Positions 1-10,198 of a DNA stretch of 64,000 nucleotides are shown here, piece by piece. The DNA comes from Zygotorulaspora mrakii (Eukaryota; Ascomycota; Saccharomycetes; Saccharomycetales; Saccharomycetaceae), in assembly GCF_013402915.1 (NCBI RefSeq), contig NC_050724.1, positions 1 to 64,000 on the forward strand. The letters are read 5' to 3'. Each line of letters begins with the position of its first letter. Position 1 is the stretch's first letter. The position numbers and the translations under genes were made by a program. The notes below the pieces were generated by a model. It was not told the origin of the DNA, made no database searches, and saw only the letters and a list, made by a program, of their open reading frames with translations.

Positions 1-679
1 CACCAGTACACGAAAAAATCGGACCGGCCAACCAGGCCCAAAGTTCAACTACGAGCTTTTTAACTGCAACAACTTTAAATATACGCTATTGGAGCTGGAA
101 TTACCGCGGCTGCTGGCACCAGACTTGCCCTCCAATTGTTCCTCGTTAAGGTATTTACATTGTACTCATTCCAATTACAAGACCCGTATGGGCCCTGTAT
201 CGTTATTTATTGTCACTACCTCCCTGTATTAGGATTGGGTAATTTGCGCGCCTGCTGCCTTCCTTGGATGTGGTAGCCGTTTCTCAGGCTCCCTCTCCGG
301 AATCGAACCCTTATTCCCCGTTACCCGTTGAAACCATGGTAGGCCACTATCCTACCATCGAAAGTTGATAGGGCAGAAATTTGAATGAACCATCGCCAGC
401 ACAAGGCCATGCGATTCGAAAAGTTATTATGAATCATCAAAGAGTCCGAAGACATTGATTTTTTTATCTAATAAATACATCTCTTCCAAAAGGTCGAGAT
501 TTTAAGCATGTATTAGCTCTAGAATTACCACCACAGTTTACCATGTAAAGGAACTATCAAATAAACGATAACTGATTTAATGAGCCATTCGCAGTTTCAC
601 TGTATAATTGCTTATACTTAGACATGCATGGCTTAATCTTTGAGACAAGCATATGACTACTGGCAGGATCAACCAGATA
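1..679 (-). rRNA. 18S ribosomal RNA, 5' part (partial)
   Basis: The complement of 661-679 is the universal 5' end of eukaryotic 18S rRNA (TATCTGGTTGATCCTGCCAG), and the sequence continues leftward as 18S until the window edge. About the first 679 nt of roughly 1,800 are present. It is transcribed right to left by RNA polymerase I as part of the 35S precursor. The left edge of the window cuts the gene, so this is the outermost visible unit of the rDNA array. No damage was noticed. Confidence 0.97.
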
Positions 680-1435
680 ACTATACTTAGCTGTCCGCGC
701 CGTCTCTTACAGGGAAGAACTCCCCGCAAGAAAAAAACACCGCGCACCTCTGAATATACTTAGTGATTGCAGCGGGCCTGCGAAACAAGGACGAATCCTC
801 CTCCCGCACCCCGCCGTGAAGACGCCCGCCGCCCGGCTCTTACACCGGCCGCCGGCCCTCTCCCCTTTGCCATAGCACTCTTTGAGTTCCTCACGCTGGG
901 CTTCCGCTGCACATCGCTCCGCTATTTCACAGACCGCGTCCAGCATCCCCCGCGAGAGAGGAGGTCGCTCCCGAGCAATCACAGTCTTGCGACCGGCTAT
1001 TCCTCGACGCATTCCCCCACATGAGTTCTTTGAACGGATTGCTATCAGCTAGTAATCCACCAAATCCTTCACTGCCCGCCACAGAACAACAAAGTCTGCC
1101 ACGGGACTCTTCGGGCCGGCACACAACGTGCCCGCGCCCTTGTCGCCGCTGTACAGGGACTGGCTGTCTGACGACCACCAGCGACCCTCTCCACCGTGCG
1201 ACGAGGCCTTTGTTCTTACGAACGCCCAAGCCTACTCAAGTCTGTTCCCAGTCTCTTTCGAACTTGTCTTCACTGCTTTCGCATGAAGTACCTCCCGGCC
1301 CTTTTTGCCATGTCTCTGTTGTCTCCCTCACCGCCCATGCCCTCTGCCACCGGATCTGTCTTGGTTTTTTCCTCGCTTCGTGTCCTCGCGCGTCTCCACC
1401 GCCCGCGTTTCTGCGTGCGGAACACTTGATTTAAG
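680..1435 (-). other. 5' external transcribed spacer and probable Pol I promoter zone
   Basis: This GC-rich stretch lies directly upstream of 18S. By position it holds the 5' ETS (about 700 nt in S. cerevisiae) and, towards 1350-1450, the RNA polymerase I start. I cannot place the start from sequence alone because yeast Pol I promoters diverge quickly. Short open frames on both strands here have no codon signature and are not genes. Confidence 0.7.
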
Positions 1436-1870
1436 CGAGCGAGTGCTGAGTGAGCGAGCGAGCGACAGAGAGGCGTGACTAAGGCGTGACAGAGCGAGCG
1501 ACAGAGAGGCGTGACTACGGCGTGACTACAGAGCGTACAGTGTGACAGAGCGAGTGACAGAGCGAGCGAGAGAGGCGTGACTACGGCGTGACTACAGAGC
1601 GTACAGTGTGACAGAGCGAGTGACAGAGCGAGCGAGCGAGGCGTGACTACAGCGTGACTACAGAGCGTACAGTGTGACAGAGCGAGTGACAGAGCGAGCG
1701 AGAGAGGCGTGACTACAGCGTGACTACAGCGTGACTACAGAGCGAGCGACAGAGAGGGTGACTACAGCGTGACTACAGCGTGACTACAGAGCGTACAGCG
1801 TGACAGAGCGAGTGACACAGAATCGTGACAGAGCGTCCAGTGTGACACAGAATCGCGACAGAGCGTACGC
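1436..1870. repeat. 66-bp tandem repeats in the rDNA intergenic spacer
   Basis: The stretch is built from GCGTGACTAC, AGAGCGTAC, GTGTGACAG and AGCGAG modules. The marker AGAGCGTACAGTGTGAC recurs at 1530, 1596 and 1662, a period of 66 bp, with more degenerate units on both sides. It lies just upstream of the presumed Pol I start, where repeated spacer elements in many eukaryotes act as enhancers or terminators. A role here is inference. Confidence 0.85.
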
Positions 1871-2288
1871 GAAAAAATTTTCACCACCGTACACAACGCC
1901 CTGCACGCCCGCATCCTCCCCGTACACAATGCTCCTCCTTCCCTTCCCCTTCTTGTTTACTTCCCTCCCCCCCCCTTCCTCTCACTTTCCTCCCACTTTT
2001 CTCCAAATACTCTCTCTCCCCTCCTAAACATAAATACTTCGGCTTCCCACCTCCGCTCCCCCAAACGCCCCCGCTGCTCAACCAGCCCCGGCGCTCCCGC
2101 TCCCCACCCCCCAGGGAGCCCCCCCGTAGTCTTGCAAAACACACACACCCCCTCCAGCTCCCGCTAGCCCCCTTGTTACGGCCATCCACTCCCCCGGTCA
2201 TGTGACCCCGCCTCTTCCGCTTCCTCCGTCTTTTCCGCGGCAAAGCCCCCCGCGCTTCCATATTGCGTGCCGCCGCACTAACTATTTC
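1871..2288. other. rDNA intergenic spacer, pyrimidine-rich
   Basis: This spacer lies between the 66-bp repeats and the 5S gene. The + strand is strongly C/T-rich from about 1905 to 2260, with runs of C. No gene or further repeat is seen. Confidence 0.7.
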
Positions 2289-2409
2289 GGTTGCGGCCAT
2301 ATCTACCAGAAAGCACCGTTTCCCGTCCGATCAACTGTAGTTAAGCTGGTAAGAGCCTGACCGAGTAGTGTAGTGGGTGACCATACGCGAAACTCAGGTG
2401 CTGCAATCT
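2289..2409 (+). rRNA. 5S ribosomal RNA
   Basis: A complete 121-nt 5S rRNA gene, from GGTTGCGGCC at 2289 to CTGCAATCT ending at 2409; by eye it equals the S. cerevisiae 5S sequence. It is transcribed by RNA polymerase III from internal control elements and ends in a T run. It lies on the strand opposite to 18S, the arrangement of 5S inside the rDNA unit of Saccharomyces relatives. No substitution was noticed, so it looks functional although it is the last rDNA element before unique DNA. Confidence 0.97.
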
Positions 2410-2413
2410 TTTT
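2409..2413 (+). terminator. Pol III T-run terminator of the 5S gene
   Basis: Five T residues at the 3' end of the 5S sequence match the oligo-T signal that ends RNA polymerase III transcription. Confidence 0.8.
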
Positions 2414-2522
2414 GCACAATCCATACTCTTACCCGGTCTTGCCATCCACTACGTCTTCTGAGGTTCAAGTCTTGCAGTCTCCGTCTTCTAAGTCTACGTC
2501 TACGTCTCCTTCTGAGCACTGC
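2410..2522. other. Junction between rDNA spacer and an LTR
   Basis: About 110 bp of C/T-rich sequence separates the 5S gene from a solo LTR. It is probably the start of the spacer that would normally lead to the 3' end of the next 25S gene, which is absent. The array therefore appears to end here, next to or within a retrotransposon insertion. Confidence 0.5.
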
Positions 2523-3016
2523 TATTTGGAAAGAATGTTTTCTTCGGCGTTGTCGATAGTAACTTGGTTTGACATTGATGATGATACTATGATATTCAAT
2601 TATAGAGATATATAAGTCCTTGGTTTTCTATATCATGAATTGAGATAAAACTATTTGAACTTGGATTAATATCTGGAAAATGTCAGTATTTATACCTAAC
2701 ATTTTGCACCTATTGAACCATAAGAGAGGACGACGAGTGAAGAATTTTCATCGTCATCACACCATTTCTAGTCCCATAGAATCCACAGTATAACTGCTAT
2801 TTCGTGTTCATTCCATAGACTCCTTCGTAGTCAGACTCCTGAGTTTTTAAACGTCTCGCGATAGATCATCATCCGATATCTTTCCAGTATCGATTGACAT
2901 TCTGTTAGGGCTTCATCTGACTTCGTTTATTTTGTTTTACAGACCAATTGTCTTATTTCTGATGCTTATAAGTCATCTCTTTAATATATCTTACAATATC
3001 GATCTATATTTCAACA
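2523..3016 (-). mobile_element. Solo LTR of a Ty-like retrotransposon (copy A)
   Basis: This 494-bp stretch is clearly homologous to the LTRs at 14484-14979 and 27333-27828. Read on the minus strand it starts TGTTGAAATATAG and ends TTTCCAAATA. Shared landmarks include TATAAATA and the block complementary to 2728-2760. The flanking five bases (ACTGC and CTTGT) do not match, so no target-site duplication remains; the copy is old or recombined. No internal retrotransposon genes are present. Low divergence from the other copies shows a recently active family. Confidence 0.85.
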
Positions 3017-3338
3017 CTTGTGAAAGCTTTCAACATGAGTATTCAAGAAAGGACAATGAAATTTCAAGGTAAGACTTTAGAACTTTACGCAACATAAATG
3101 TAGATCGGTCTGTCATTCTCTTGCCTATCTCAAATATCTAGACTATTTACAGTGCAGATCTAAGATGTCGAACGTTGGCCTTAAGCTAAGTAAGTTACCC
3201 CGCACAAAATAGTAGAAGGATAAAACAAAAGGAGTAACAAGAGAGCGTCAAGCAAGTCATAACCGTACAAAAATAAAAGACGTAGATGTGTTAACCACAG
3301 CACTCAGAGACAACAATAGGCAGCGGATCAAACATAAG

Positions 3339-3479
3339 ATGAATGATGAGCTGGACAACGTTAGTGAACTTCAAGATATCAGGAAGCTTGTGTTTTGGTT
3401 GAGAGCGTTTCAGTTTGCCATCTTAACAGCTGCAATCGTTTTTGGCTCTGCATTCATCTATGCAGTTTACTGGCTTTGA
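3339..3479 (+). CDS. Small single-pass membrane protein, paralogue of 4773-4934
   Basis: A 46-aa ORF with ATG at 3339 and TGA at 3477-3479. It has a charged N-terminal half and one hydrophobic segment (about residues 20-43) with the pattern FWLR...FA.LT..I.FG..FI. The ORF at 4773-4934 encodes the same pattern at the same place, with many differences at third codon positions (GTT TTT GGC against ATT TTC GGT). That suggests selection on protein rather than chance. I recognise no known family. It lies in a gene-poor stretch between an LTR and the adhesins. It could instead be the last exon or tail of a decayed larger gene, because the in-frame upstream sequence is open to about 3288. Confidence 0.4.
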   Translation: MNDELDNVSELQDIRKLVFWLRAFQFAILTAAIVFGSAFIYAVYWL

Positions 3480-4486
3480 CATTTGATGCATTTGAAAGTA
3501 AACGTAGTTTGGACTACCACAGAGATAAGAATAGGACTTATCACTGGTGTACTTCAATTAAAGGTGCATTTGAAATGGCAGTTTTTGAGCGTTTAACGTC
3601 TTAAAACGGATGCAAGCAATAACGGAATTTTGCTAGTACTCTGAATTTGTGTTGCTGATAATTCAGGCAATCACTCATAAATGCAGAAAGGATTATGAAC
3701 GGTTAAAGCTGAATAAACTACCCTTGTATTGCAGATATTTTGGAATTGTATATCTTGTGCTTTTAAAGAATGCGAGCTCTACTCTTTCTTAAAAAATATG
3801 CCTATAGTTCAGGAGAAGAAACTGTAAACATCCACCAAGATAATACTTACAAGAGTGTAATACCAGGAAGGAAAGCACATCCATCCGACTATAAGTAGGA
3901 GTGGTCTTAGTATGCGATATCGCTTCTTGGACTGTATTGGAATTATCTCCGACACTTATAAGCTGGTAAAAAGATATGTTTTATACCGAGGAAACTGCAT
4001 GATGATAATCCTGAAAATCTGGTACAGGCTCAGCTACTTCGGTCAGTTATTTACTCTCTACCAAAAAACCCTAAATTGTAGCGCAGGAGTACATGTATTT
4101 CTACAGGCCCCCTGGGTAGAGTTCTTATGTAAAATCATTTAATGTCTATAATAGATTGAAAATTTCTCATTTCTATCCGTCTGTTCTCCCTAACCAATGT
4201 GAACGAAATGCCAGGTATTTTAGTCATGACAGAGAAGACTTCTCATTTATAGTCAGTCTTTATAGTTTCCTTCTCCTATTTTCCTGTTGACAATCTGAGC
4301 CCTAATGTTAAAAGCACGACGAAAGCGACTGGAACAGAGAAATTGCATCAACAGCATCAAAAGACAGATATTTATTTCCCTGATGCCAAAACCAATCGGT
4401 GGAGATCCATTTTTATAAGAATTATTTGACTAATAGATACATTTCAAGCAAATTTTCCTCAGGAGCCGTCCAGATTCTTTAAGGTG
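3480..4486. other. Gene-poor stretch
   Basis: AT-rich sequence without a convincing gene. A 76-codon ORF (ATG at 3912, + strand) is open but has no recognisable feature or second copy in the window; I do not call it. Confidence 0.5.
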
Positions 4487-4663
4487 ATGAAGGGAATTCA
4501 GAACAGCGTATCAAGAGGATTTGATAGGAAGATTCTGAGACATAGAAAATGTTTCAAAGCAGAAAAATATGGCGATGTGAAACTAATCTTTAAGCAGTGT
4601 GTCAGGGACACTCAACAGCTGCTGTTTATAAAGTTATCCGATTGTCTGGTAAAGTCAATATGA
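4487..4663 (+). CDS. Short basic ORF upstream of the small membrane protein
   Basis: A 58-aa ORF from ATG 4487 to TGA 4661-4663; the frame is open upstream to about 4428. It is rich in Lys and Arg in the first half (FDRKILRHRKCFK), with a more hydrophobic end (QQLLFIKLSDCLVKSI). It ends 109 bp before the start of the membrane ORF at 4773. I do not recognise it, and no matching ORF precedes the paralogue at 3339. It may be an upstream piece of one degraded gene shared with 4773-4934, or chance. Confidence 0.2.
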   Translation: MKGIQNSVSRGFDRKILRHRKCFKAEKYGDVKLIFKQCVRDTQQLLFIKLSDCLVKSI

Positions 4664-4772
4664 AAGGCCGCGAAAGAAGGGTTACTAGGATATAAGAAAA
4701 GCAAGATATAAAAACAAAGGAGACAAAAATAATAAATAGCAACAGGTATAGAAAAGTGTACACGAAAACCGA

Positions 4773-4934
4773 ATGAAAAATAAGACCAAAGAAATCTTGG
4801 CGAAATTCAGTACGTCTCTTGAAGATACGAAAACGCAAATCTTCTGGCTGCGGTTTGCTGTGTTTGCAACATTAGCAGTTACAATCATTTTCGGTTTTTT
4901 GTTTATCCGTACAGTATCTTCTGAGCATATTTAG
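4773..4934 (+). CDS. Small single-pass membrane protein, paralogue of 3339-3479
   Basis: A 53-aa ORF from ATG 4773 to TAG 4932-4934. The N-terminal half is charged (MKNKTKEILAKF), then comes a hydrophobic span with IFWLR...FATLA..IIFGFLFI, and a short polar tail. It aligns with the 46-aa ORF at 3339 over the whole membrane span: FWLR, FA, I-FG and FI are shared and most other changes are conservative. Family and function are unknown. Two diverged copies about 1.4 kb apart suggest an old tandem duplication. The alternative is parallel remnants of a larger gene family. Confidence 0.4.
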   Translation: MKNKTKEILAKFSTSLEDTKTQIFWLRFAVFATLAVTIIFGFLFIRTVSSEHI

Positions 4935-5617
4935 TATCATGTTACAATCGTGTCAAAACGCATTTGGATAGGGATAACAACTGAATGTCCCTGAATTCTA
5001 GTTAGCCAAATGGCACTGTGCGAGCAGGAGTGGGAGAGACGTAACACCCCTCTGCGAGAAATAAAGACATTGTTATGTTGAATTCGAGCTCGTTGTATTC
5101 AGAGCGTCGGTTAACTATCTATATGCACATCACGTGCGCATGTGCTACTGGTACTGATGTCCTAACATTGACGATGGAGCATTTCTGAGCACCTTTGAAG
5201 CTTACCTGGGTCTGCGCATAATAAACAAAAGAATGCTTGTCAACGCACAATGAATATCACTTTCTTTCACAGACACGGAGCTATGAAATAATTTCATAGT
5301 GTTGAAATAGATATTATTATTAAAGTAAAAGCAAAGCTCTCGAGGATAAAACGTAAAAAAGTAGACGTGAAGTTTTTTAGTGAAAGGCCAAAAGAATAAC
5401 TCCAAAAAAGCTTTAAAAGAAAGTAATTTATCTAGAGAGTAATCGATTATTATTCTACTGCAAGAGGTTAATAATTGGAGGATCTGCCTGCTAAGGGACC
5501 TATGGTATCGGATAAAAATAACAGTTTTCCTGCGGATTAATGCTGTTAGAAAAATGGTGCGATGACAGTCTGACTAATAAACTAATAAGGTGAAAATTTT
5601 CAATCTTCATCTCATTT
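4935..5617. other. Gene-poor stretch
   Basis: No gene is supported. An ATCACGTG octamer at 5129-5136 matches the core bound by yeast Cbf1-type factors, but no AT-rich centromere element or CDEIII follows. Confidence 0.5.
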
Positions 5618-5785
5618 TTATGCTTTAACAAGTGAAATTCTTCGGGCATAAACACTAGCATCTTTTCCAATTGTCCAATCTCGATCCATTTTTTTTATTA
5701 TTTCATGATATAGCAAATCAAGGGCTGATGTGTCTCTATAGCGGAACTTGACATATCTATTTACCAATGTCCCGTCAGGCAAGTA
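5618..5785 (-). pseudogene. C-terminal relic of an unidentified protein
   Basis: On the minus strand an open stretch of about 55 codons ends with TAA at 5618-5620. It reads like a real protein tail (LPDGTLVNRYVKFRYRDT, then LDLLYHEIIKKMDRDW, then YARRISLVKA). Upstream, more protein-like sequence (ERFSGENKRKCKVLKKWVL) is in another frame, so a frameshift or stop separates the parts. I cannot name the family. It looks like a decayed gene rather than a complete one. Confidence 0.3.
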
Positions 5786-6334
5786 TCAACAGCCACGATA
5801 AAACCCACTTTTTCAGTACTTTGCATTTTCTCTTATTCTCCCCCGAAAATCTCTCTGCGGCCTCTATGTCTTCGGTGTGGTTTGAATCTTGTAAATCCCT
5901 AAGTCTGCGTCCTATGATTCCCTTGAGTGAATCATTTGTTCAGTACTGTTCTGTCGTATACATGCCTACATGGAACCTCCTTTGGCCCTTTGTTTTTGCT
6001 AAACTCACGGCAAGCAGTCGAGCGTTCAAATGGGGAGCTATAGAGTACATTCAACACTCTTAGTGAAGCACAGAAGGTATGGTAAGTTATTATTTGATTT
6101 GGTTTAAAGAGCCGTGACGTGCCGCCAAAATCCTTCGTTGACATAAAGAAATGCTTCTCGCACTTCTTGTAAAGTTAAAACACTAAATAAAAGGAGTTAA
6201 AACAGTATTATATCAATACTTAACATAGGTATCATACAATAGATAATTCGAAAAAATTGATTGTCTTAGAGCAAAGCGCAACTTAAAATTTTCCATCAAA
6301 AAATTCGAAATAGGCACAATCAGCTTTCAATTGA

Positions 6335-9300
6335 CTAGAGAAGTGCAAGTGGTACAGCAAACAGAATGCCTACCCTGAGCCTGTTGGCCACAACCTCGTA
6401 TATAGAAAGAGACGACACCGATTGTGGTGCTCTTGTTAGAAGCGCTTAGCTCTGGAGTCAGAGTTTGTGGCGATTGTGATGCGGAAGTCACACTCATAAC
6501 GGTGCTTAAGCCCACGGTTGAGGTATCAAAATCCGTAGCGGTTTGCACAGTGTCAGATGTCAAATGCTGACGTGCTTGACTTTCAGTAATGTAAGAATCG
6601 CTTGGTTCTGAGGAACCCGTTACACGGAGACTTTTGAAGGCGAAGAACTCTTTGAAGATGCACTGGTAAATCGAATATCTTGTTGTGGTCGTAGACACGG
6701 ATGCACCATTACTAGCCTTACATATGCGTCTGAACTGGTAGCACTTTTTGGAGAAGCGCATAAAGCAGAAGGTGTACTATAAGTTGGAGAAAACGACAGT
6801 ACCAGAAGATTCTATTGTGCGGTCATTCGAAGTGGTCGTTGACACGACAGATATAGGGTTGGACACAGGGCAAATATGGTGTAAGATGTTACGATACCAC
6901 TAATAGTAGTGGTAATTACGGATTCACTGTTACCATTTGTGACACTTGAGGCGGAGGAGGCTGAATACGAACTGTCAGAGTGAAAGATGGAAACCTCGGA
7001 GCTTTGCGTACCTGATGTTACAATGTTTTTGAACTGTGACTTTAAAGACGCCAAACCGTTTGAATGATACGTGCTTGTTTCATCGCGAGGGGTTCCCAGA
7101 ATATGGGTGAACTTTGTAAAAACTCGTTTGACTTGACGGAGTTACGATGCTTGAAACACCCCTAGCTGGTTCCTCAGAAACTCAAAATTATACTTGAAGA
7201 GGTACTTTGGTATTGTTACCATAATAAGCTGACACAGGGCGTGTTTCTACGTAGTACACTGTCTCGGTTGTGACAATACGTTACTGCCGTGAAAAACTTC
7301 AGTAGAGGTTGCGTAGGTGCTGGTGAAAGTACCAGCCCATGGTGTGTAAGTGGTGGTAGCACCGCTGCCTGTTGGGGTCTCAACGTAGTACACTGTTTCC
7401 GGTTGTCACAATACCGTTACTGCCTGTGAATACTTCGGGTAGAAGTAGCGTAGTGCTGGGTAAAAAGAACCCAGTCCATGGTGTGTAAGTGGTGGTAAGC
7501 ACCGCTGCCTGTTGGAGTCTCAACGTAGTACACTGTTTCGGTTGTCACAATACCGTTACTGCCGTGAATACTTCGGTAGAAGTAGCTAGGTGATGGTAAA
7601 AGAACCAGTCCATGGTGTGTAAGTGGTGGTAGCACGCTGCCTGTTGGAGTCTCAACGTAGTACACTGTTTCGGTTGTCACAATACCGTTACTGCCTGTGA
7701 ATACTTCGGTAGAAGTAGCGTAGGTGCTGGTAAAAAGAACCAGTCCATGGTGTGTAAGTGGTGGTAGCACCGCTGCCTGTTGGGGTCTCAACGTAGTACA
7801 CTGTTTTCGGTTGTCACAATACGTTACTGCCTGTGAATACTTCGATAGAAGTAGCGTAGGTGCTGGTAAAAGAACAGTCCATGGTGTGTAAGTGGTGGTA
7901 GCACCGCTGCCTGTTGGGGTCTCAACGTAGTACACTGTTTCGGTTGTCACAATACCGTTACTGCCTGTGAATACTTCGGTAGAAGTAGCGTAGGTGCTGG
8001 TAAAAGAACCAGTCCATGGTGTGTAAGTGGTGGTAGCACCGCTGCCTGTTGGGGTCTCAACGTAGTACACTGTTTCGGTTGTCACAATACCGTTACTGCC
8101 TGTGAATACTTCGGTAGAAGTAGCGTAGGTGCTGGTAAAAGAACCAGTCCATGGTGTGTAAGTGGTGGTAGCACCGCTGCCTGTTGGAGTCTCAACGTAG
8201 TACACTGTTTCGGTTGTACAATACCGTTACTGCCTGTGAATACTTCAGTAGAAGTAGCGTAGGTGCTGGTAAAAGAACCAGTCCATGGCGTGTAAGTGGT
8301 GGTAGCCGGTACTGCCTGTTGGGTCTCAACGTAGTACACTGTTTCGGTTGTCACAATACCGTTACTGCCTGTGAATACTTCAGTAGAAGTAGCGTAGGTG
8401 CTGGTGAAAGAACCAGTCCATGGCGTGTAAGTGGTGGTAGCGGTACTGCCTGTTGGAGTCTCAACGTAGTACACTGTTTCGGTTGTCACAATACCGTTAC
8501 TACCTGTGAATACTTCGGTAGAAGTGCATAGGTGCTGGTAAAAGAACCAGTCCATGGTGTGTAAGTGGTGGTAGCACCGCTGCCTGTTGGAGTCTCAACG
8601 TAATACACTGTTTCGGTTGTCACAATACCGTTACTGCCTGTGAATACTTCGTAGAAGTAGCGTAGGTGCTGGTGAAAGAAACCAGTCCATGGTGTGTAAG
8701 TGGTGGTAGCACCGCTGCCTGTTGGGTCTCAACGTAGTACACTGTTTCGGTTGTCACAATACCGTTACTGCCTGTGAATATTTCAGTAGAGTGCATAGGT
8801 GCTGGTAAAGTACCAGTCCATGGTGTGTAAGTGGTGGTAGCACGTGCCTGTTGGAGTCTCAACGTAGTACACTGTTTCGGTTGTCACAATACCAGTTACT
8901 GCTGTGAATACTTCGGTAGAAGTAGCGTAGGTGCTGGTAAAAGAACCAGTCCATGGCGTGTAGTGGTGGTAGCGGTACTGCCAGTTGGAGTCTCAACGTA
9001 GTACACTGTTTCGGTTGTCACAATACCGTCACTGCCTGTGAAATGTCGTAGAAGTAGCATAGGTGCTGGTGAAAGTACCAGTCCATGGGGTGTATGTCGT
9101 AGAACTGATTTCCGGTGTACCAACTATAATTTCAACTGTCGTTCTAGGTGATGTTTGTGTCGTTAGATATGTGGTTGTGCCTGTCCCAGTCCATGATGTT
9201 GTTCTTGTTGTTGGTAGACTGATTTGCATGCTTGCAGCACCATTACCGCTTCCCCTGATGAAATTCCAGCTTCTGGAATATCGATTTGTATTTGGACTAT

Positions 9301-10198
9301 TCCGACAATATATGGTATCTATGAAAGTGTTCTGAATGGTTTCCTGTGAAAGAAATTGTCTACTTTGGAATGCATTTACAAAAACATGGTAACCAGCAGG
9401 TATATTGTTTGCATTGATGGTAATTGTATTGGTACGAACGTCGCAGTTAACTGTAGATGAGCTAGGAAGTGCCTCCGCAGTCATAGGCATATACCAGTAA
9501 TTCAGCGAATTTGTCATGTAAACATCTACATTGGCGCACGAGACAATACTTCCTGTTCTTGAAGGACTACCTCTTAGTTGGAGTTCGATCGTTTCTGAAA
9601 AAGTCCTTGAACAAGTATATCCCAAATAGTACGTGTCAACAGCGCTTGCACTTATAGTATGGCTCATGTCCATACCCGAGCTTTGATAGAAACTTTCTCT
9701 ATTGATGGTGACTGTCGTAGATTGCCCACCCCAGGTTATGGTATTTCTGGGACTTGTAAAAGAGGCAGCGCACTGGAGTGAATATGAGTTTGGCGACTGG
9801 CCGACATTCCAAGCAAATCCAAAATTAATCTGTCCCGGTGAATAGAATACATCCTGCTGCAAAGTACAGGTAATTCTTGAAGGTCCGGTATGGTAACCAT
9901 TAATTAGTTCACAGGTTGCAAAACTATTTCCAGATTGATCAATCATATCAATTGACGAGCCTCCGTTGGTCCCATAAACCAGGAGGGTACAGGGCAAGTC
10001 TAATGAAAAGGTATCCTGAGCTCTGGCATCCATACTTGGTGTGATTAAAAATTGCATGGACGCGGCCCACGGAACTCTTGGAGTATTACCATTTGGGGTA
10101 CTAGTGCTTAACGATGTGAAAACGTCCAGCAGCTCCTTGGCGCAAGCAAGTGGAAACCAAAGCAATAGTAGCTGTACCAGTAACATCAGAGAAAACAT
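6335..10198 (-). pseudogene. Alpha-agglutinin/ALS-type cell-wall adhesin, copy 1 (frame broken)
   Basis: From ATG at 10198 the frame is intact to about 9029 and encodes the same signal peptide and N-terminal domain as the adhesin at 15821-23047. Then follow 14 flocculin-type 45-aa repeats (TTTYTPWTGSFTSTYATSTE, then VFTGSNGIVTTETVYYVETP) and a Ser/Thr-rich stalk. A typical GPI tail (RLRVGILFAVPLALL) ends at a TAG at 6335-6337. The repeats and stalk are cut by many single-base insertions and deletions, often in homopolymers, so no single frame spans the gene. Units are otherwise nearly identical, with few substitutions. Two readings: a recent pseudogene, or an intact gene with uncorrected long-read errors. 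The presence of a proper start, repeats and GPI tail makes the second quite possible. The homology to Sag1/Als N-terminal domains is family knowledge. Confidence 0.75.
7228..9115 (-). repeat. 14 tandem 135-bp flocculin-type repeats with indels
   Basis: The marker GTACACT recurs 14 times between 7254 and 9001. Spacings by hand count are 134, 140, 132, 136, 134, 135, 135, 134, 135, 134, 134, 130 and 134. Only 135 keeps the 45-codon frame. The unit encodes the YTPW-TG-F/Y-TST motif of flocculin repeats. Confidence 0.9.

Noticed and set aside
707..2300. Several ORFs of 60-139 codons in the rDNA spacer
   Set aside because: They are products of GC-rich and repetitive rDNA spacer sequence, overlapping on both strands without protein features.
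5129..5136. ATCACGTG as a possible centromere CDEI element
   Set aside because: No 80-160 bp AT-rich block and no CCGAA-containing CDEIII are found beside it; a similar octamer at 34155 also lacks them.
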